From positions 900,353 to 913,078 of the forward strand of contig CP070819.1 of NCBI GenBank assembly GCA_020344295.1: DNA of 12,726 nt, in the 5' to 3' direction. Both the position numbers and the translations under genes were made by a program. Below are positions 11,323-12,726 of the stretch, in pieces. Origin of the DNA: Dehalococcoidia bacterium (GTDB lineage: Bacteria; Chloroflexota; Dehalococcoidia; SZUA-161). Below the pieces are notes generated by a model. That model saw only the letters and a list, made by a program, of their open reading frames with translations. It searched no databases and had not been told where the DNA came from. Each line of letters begins with the position of its first letter. The first letter of the stretch is position 1.

Positions 11323-11726
11323 CTCGGACACCGTGTATAGATGTCACTGCTATTATCTAAGCTCGGATAGAGGGTTACAATCCCCGAATTATACTTTCTG
11401 TCATCGTACTTTGGTCTTGCTACTGCAGACTTATCCTTAGCTATCTGCAGCTACACACCAAATACGAATTCTAACCGGCCATACTCATACTATGTTCTTC
11501 ATGCCAGCTTTTAATATACCGCTGAATCTGGGAAGGGCTTTGAAAGCGGATGTAGCTGATAATGGCCTCTTTTACGTGGTAATAAAATGCAAGTATTTTT
11601 TATTATGGACTTGTTTCTGCGTTATCAACTTTGCGGCGTATTAATTTCATATTAATGTGGTTCCAACGGTTGCTTAATATCAACGTGGTATTTTGTTAAT
11701 AAGATAGTTGGCGGAAGAGGGGAGGA
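11323..11726. other. intergenic stretch upstream of the HTH gene
   Basis: No supported gene. It holds the extra AATCCCCG arm (11379-11386), the inverted repeat CTGCAGA-(14)-TCTGCAG (11423-11450), an unlikely 50-codon frame (11492-11644) without start signals, and helically phased TTAAT elements next to the HTH gene. Confidence 0.4.
11641..11700 (+). promoter_or_regulatory. phased TTAAT elements upstream of the HTH gene
   Basis: TTAAT starts at 11641, 11652, 11674 and 11696, offsets of 0, 11, 33 and 55, all multiples of 11. This places them on one face of the helix, ending about 26 bases before the start codon. The DNA is AT-rich, so chance is possible. Confidence 0.35.
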
Positions 11727-12002
11727 ATGAAAGAAGGGCCAGTAATTGAGGGTCCGGTTGATGATTTTGATCGGTCTGGGACCTTGCTCACCATGAGAGA
11801 AGCATGCCAGGTGCTGCACGTGCACGCCAACACATTGAGACGATGGAGCGCGAAGGGAATGATAAGGTCTTACCGGATAGGTGTAGGGTATCAGAGGAGG
11901 TACGATGCAGGCGAAGTCGCTGCCTTAGCGTTTAACCAGATGAGATTTGTGCAACCAGCACACCGACAATGCCTGCAGGTAAGTAGAGATCCAGCGCGTT
12001 AA
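11727..12002 (+). CDS. MerR/excisionase-type (BldC-like) helix-turn-helix protein
   Basis: DNA-binding protein of 91 aa. After a variable N-terminal 18 residues, GTLLTMREACQVLHVHANTLRRWSAKGMIRSYRIGVGYQRRYDAGEVAAL (about 18-67) matches the HTH_17/excisionase-like winged helix. The first helices (TMREACQVLHV) and recognition helix (HANTLRRWSAKG) precede the beta-wing with RRYDAGEV. There is no ligand-binding or dimerisation domain, as in BldC and phage excisionases. Role: DNA bending or architectural regulation. No integrase is in the window, so a stand-alone regulator is as likely as an excisionase. A purine run GAAGAGGGGAGGA leads directly into the ATG, with unusually tight spacing if GGAGG is used; GAGG at 11717 would be better spaced. 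Confidence 0.85.
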   Translation: MKEGPVIEGPVDDFDRSGTLLTMREACQVLHVHANTLRRWSAKGMIRSYRIGVGYQRRYDAGEVAALAFNQMRFVQPAHRQCLQVSRDPAR

Positions 12003-12068
12003 TAGCGGAATTTGTTATATAAATGCCAGTGCAGCAAGGTTTCAAAGACTTGGATAACTACATAAATG

Positions 12069-12096
12069 GTGGGTGCAACTACCCCCACATTTTCGT
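12069..12096 (+). terminator. possible terminator after the HTH gene
   Basis: GTGGGT (12069-12074) pairs with ACCCCCAC (12081-12088) with up to two unpaired C, followed by ATTTTCGT. The stem is short and the tail modest. Confidence 0.35.
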
Positions 12097-12113
12097 GTCT
12101 TATATGAGTGGAC

Positions 12114-12141
12114 TTGCACACGCGCGTAAGTGGTGTATAAT
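12114..12141 (+). promoter_or_regulatory. promoter of the three-span membrane protein, leaderless
   Basis: TTGCAC (12114-12119), 16-base spacer, perfect -10 TATAAT (12136-12141). Seven bases further is 12148, between an in-frame GTG (12147) and the ATG (12150). Confidence 0.6.
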
Positions 12142-12149
12142 GTGGCGTG

Positions 12150-12470
12150 ATGGCACCTGTTGAACAACGTATACATATGGTCACCTCGTTTGGTAAAAAC
12201 TTACGGGAATACCTTCCTAGTACTGCATTTCTAGCATGGGCGTTTTTCGCGGTAGCCTGGATATATATCTCATTCATTATCGGCATCTTCGCAGTTTGGG
12301 CTATTCCGTTATGGGCAATTGCCACCCTTGTTCCGGCATTTGCTTACCAATTGAAAGGCTCTAAAACCGGATTGAAAAGATGGTCTGCGATCACCATAGG
12401 TTCAGTTGTTCTACTCGTTATTATCTACCTTATATACCTCTTTAGTATCGCCCCTACGGCGGCAGATTAG
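12150..12470 (+). CDS. small multi-span membrane protein, probably leaderless
   Basis: Protein of 106 aa, family not recognised. A polar N-terminus (APVEQRIHMVTSFGKNLREYLPS) is followed by a long hydrophobic region, AFLAWAFFAVAWIYISFIIG and IFAVWAIPLWAIATLVPAFA, read as two spans. A basic loop (YQLKGSKTGLKRW) and a last span, AITIGSVVLLVIIYLIYLFSIA, follow. The first and last regions are Trp- and Ile-rich, typical of inner-membrane helices. No Shine-Dalgarno precedes the GTG-ATG pair, but a near-perfect promoter puts +1 at those codons, so translation is probably leaderless. The ATG is preferred; GTG 12147 adds one residue. An internal ATG at 12180 also lacks a Shine-Dalgarno. Confidence 0.7.
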   Translation: MAPVEQRIHMVTSFGKNLREYLPSTAFLAWAFFAVAWIYISFIIGIFAVWAIPLWAIATLVPAFAYQLKGSKTGLKRWSAITIGSVVLLVIIYLIYLFSIAPTAAD

Positions 12471-12726
12471 CATCCCATCATTTTCGGGAGCGTTTATTAC
12501 CAGCGGATTCCAACTGGCTAGCTCACTGTCATATTATTCTGCTTCAATTGGAAACTCGGCGGTTGTGGTATAGCGTTATTTTTAATACAGGTAGAGGAAT
12601 GGAGAAAGAATCTCATCTGGCATGCCACCGTGCGGATTAATGGAAATTTAACCTCCTTGATTCCCTTTCTCATACAAAATATTTAACTGTTGGAGGAAAC
12701 AGCAATATTGGTTATCTTGACGGTGC
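12471..12726. other. right-edge stretch, no supported gene
   Basis: No clear terminator follows the membrane-protein gene. At the extreme edge GGAGGA (12692-12697) is followed by an open frame from TTG at 12708 to the end, possibly the start of a gene, but only about six codons are visible. A 13-codon frame at 12599 also has a Shine-Dalgarno-like run. Confidence 0.3.

Noticed and set aside
11492..11644. 50-codon plus-strand frame with a hydrophobic C-terminus
   Set aside because: No Shine-Dalgarno and no promoter close enough for leaderless translation; composition is like the AT-rich background.
11999..12325. 108-codon minus-strand frame opposite the membrane protein
   Set aside because: The opposite strand encodes clear membrane helices with a strong promoter; this frame has no start signals.
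12599..12640. 13-codon frame after AGGTAGAGGA near the right edge
   Set aside because: Too short, with no supporting context.

Overview
The window looks like chromosomal DNA from an anaerobic bacterium. The best guide is a double-cubane-cluster (YjiM/HgdB-type) protein, found with a DUF302 protein, an FmdB-type zinc ribbon, a short flavodoxin and a CrtI-like flavoprotein, all on DNA of medium GC. A Dehalococcoidia-like Chloroflexota or another uncultured sediment anaerobe would fit, but nothing here proves the taxon. No rRNA, tRNA, CRISPR array, transposase or phage gene is visible.

Left two thirds (about 1-8,800): mostly metabolic and redox genes with clear Shine-Dalgarno (SD) sites. On the minus strand a MarR repressor precedes a DHA2-type drug/proton antiporter that runs off the left edge; a perfect dyad overlaps the marR -35 box. 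Next come an FmdB-type zinc ribbon and a 107-aa CCG-motif protein (+), a flavodoxin (-) divergent from a PaaI-like thioesterase (+), a DUF302 protein (-) divergent from a seven-repeat HEAT protein (+), a CrtI-type FAD oxidoreductase (+), and the double-cubane-cluster protein (-). The last has a leader of about 295 nt holding a 10-codon ORF and several perfect hairpins. A 38-aa single-span membrane protein (-) and a second CCG-motif protein (+, about half identical to the first) close this part. Flavodoxin, flavoprotein, iron-sulfur protein and thioesterase together suggest anaerobic redox or acyl-CoA chemistry, but no pathway can be assigned.

Right third (about 8,800-12,726): AT-richer and gene-sparse. 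It holds two candidate structured RNAs, each with its own promoter and terminator-like end. The first has three exact-period 11-bp repeats, resembling a PhoB-type box, just upstream. The small genes are two Cys-rich proteins, a 55-aa protein, a coiled-coil zinc ribbon, an excisionase/BldC-like HTH protein and a three-span membrane protein. Three of these have a good promoter whose predicted start coincides with the start codon and have no SD, so they are probably leaderless. Several strong palindromes here are not explained by genes.

The points most worth following are the two RNAs, the structured leader of the double-cubane gene, the leaderless cluster and the CCG-motif paralogues. All structures and promoters were read by eye; no folding or database search was run.
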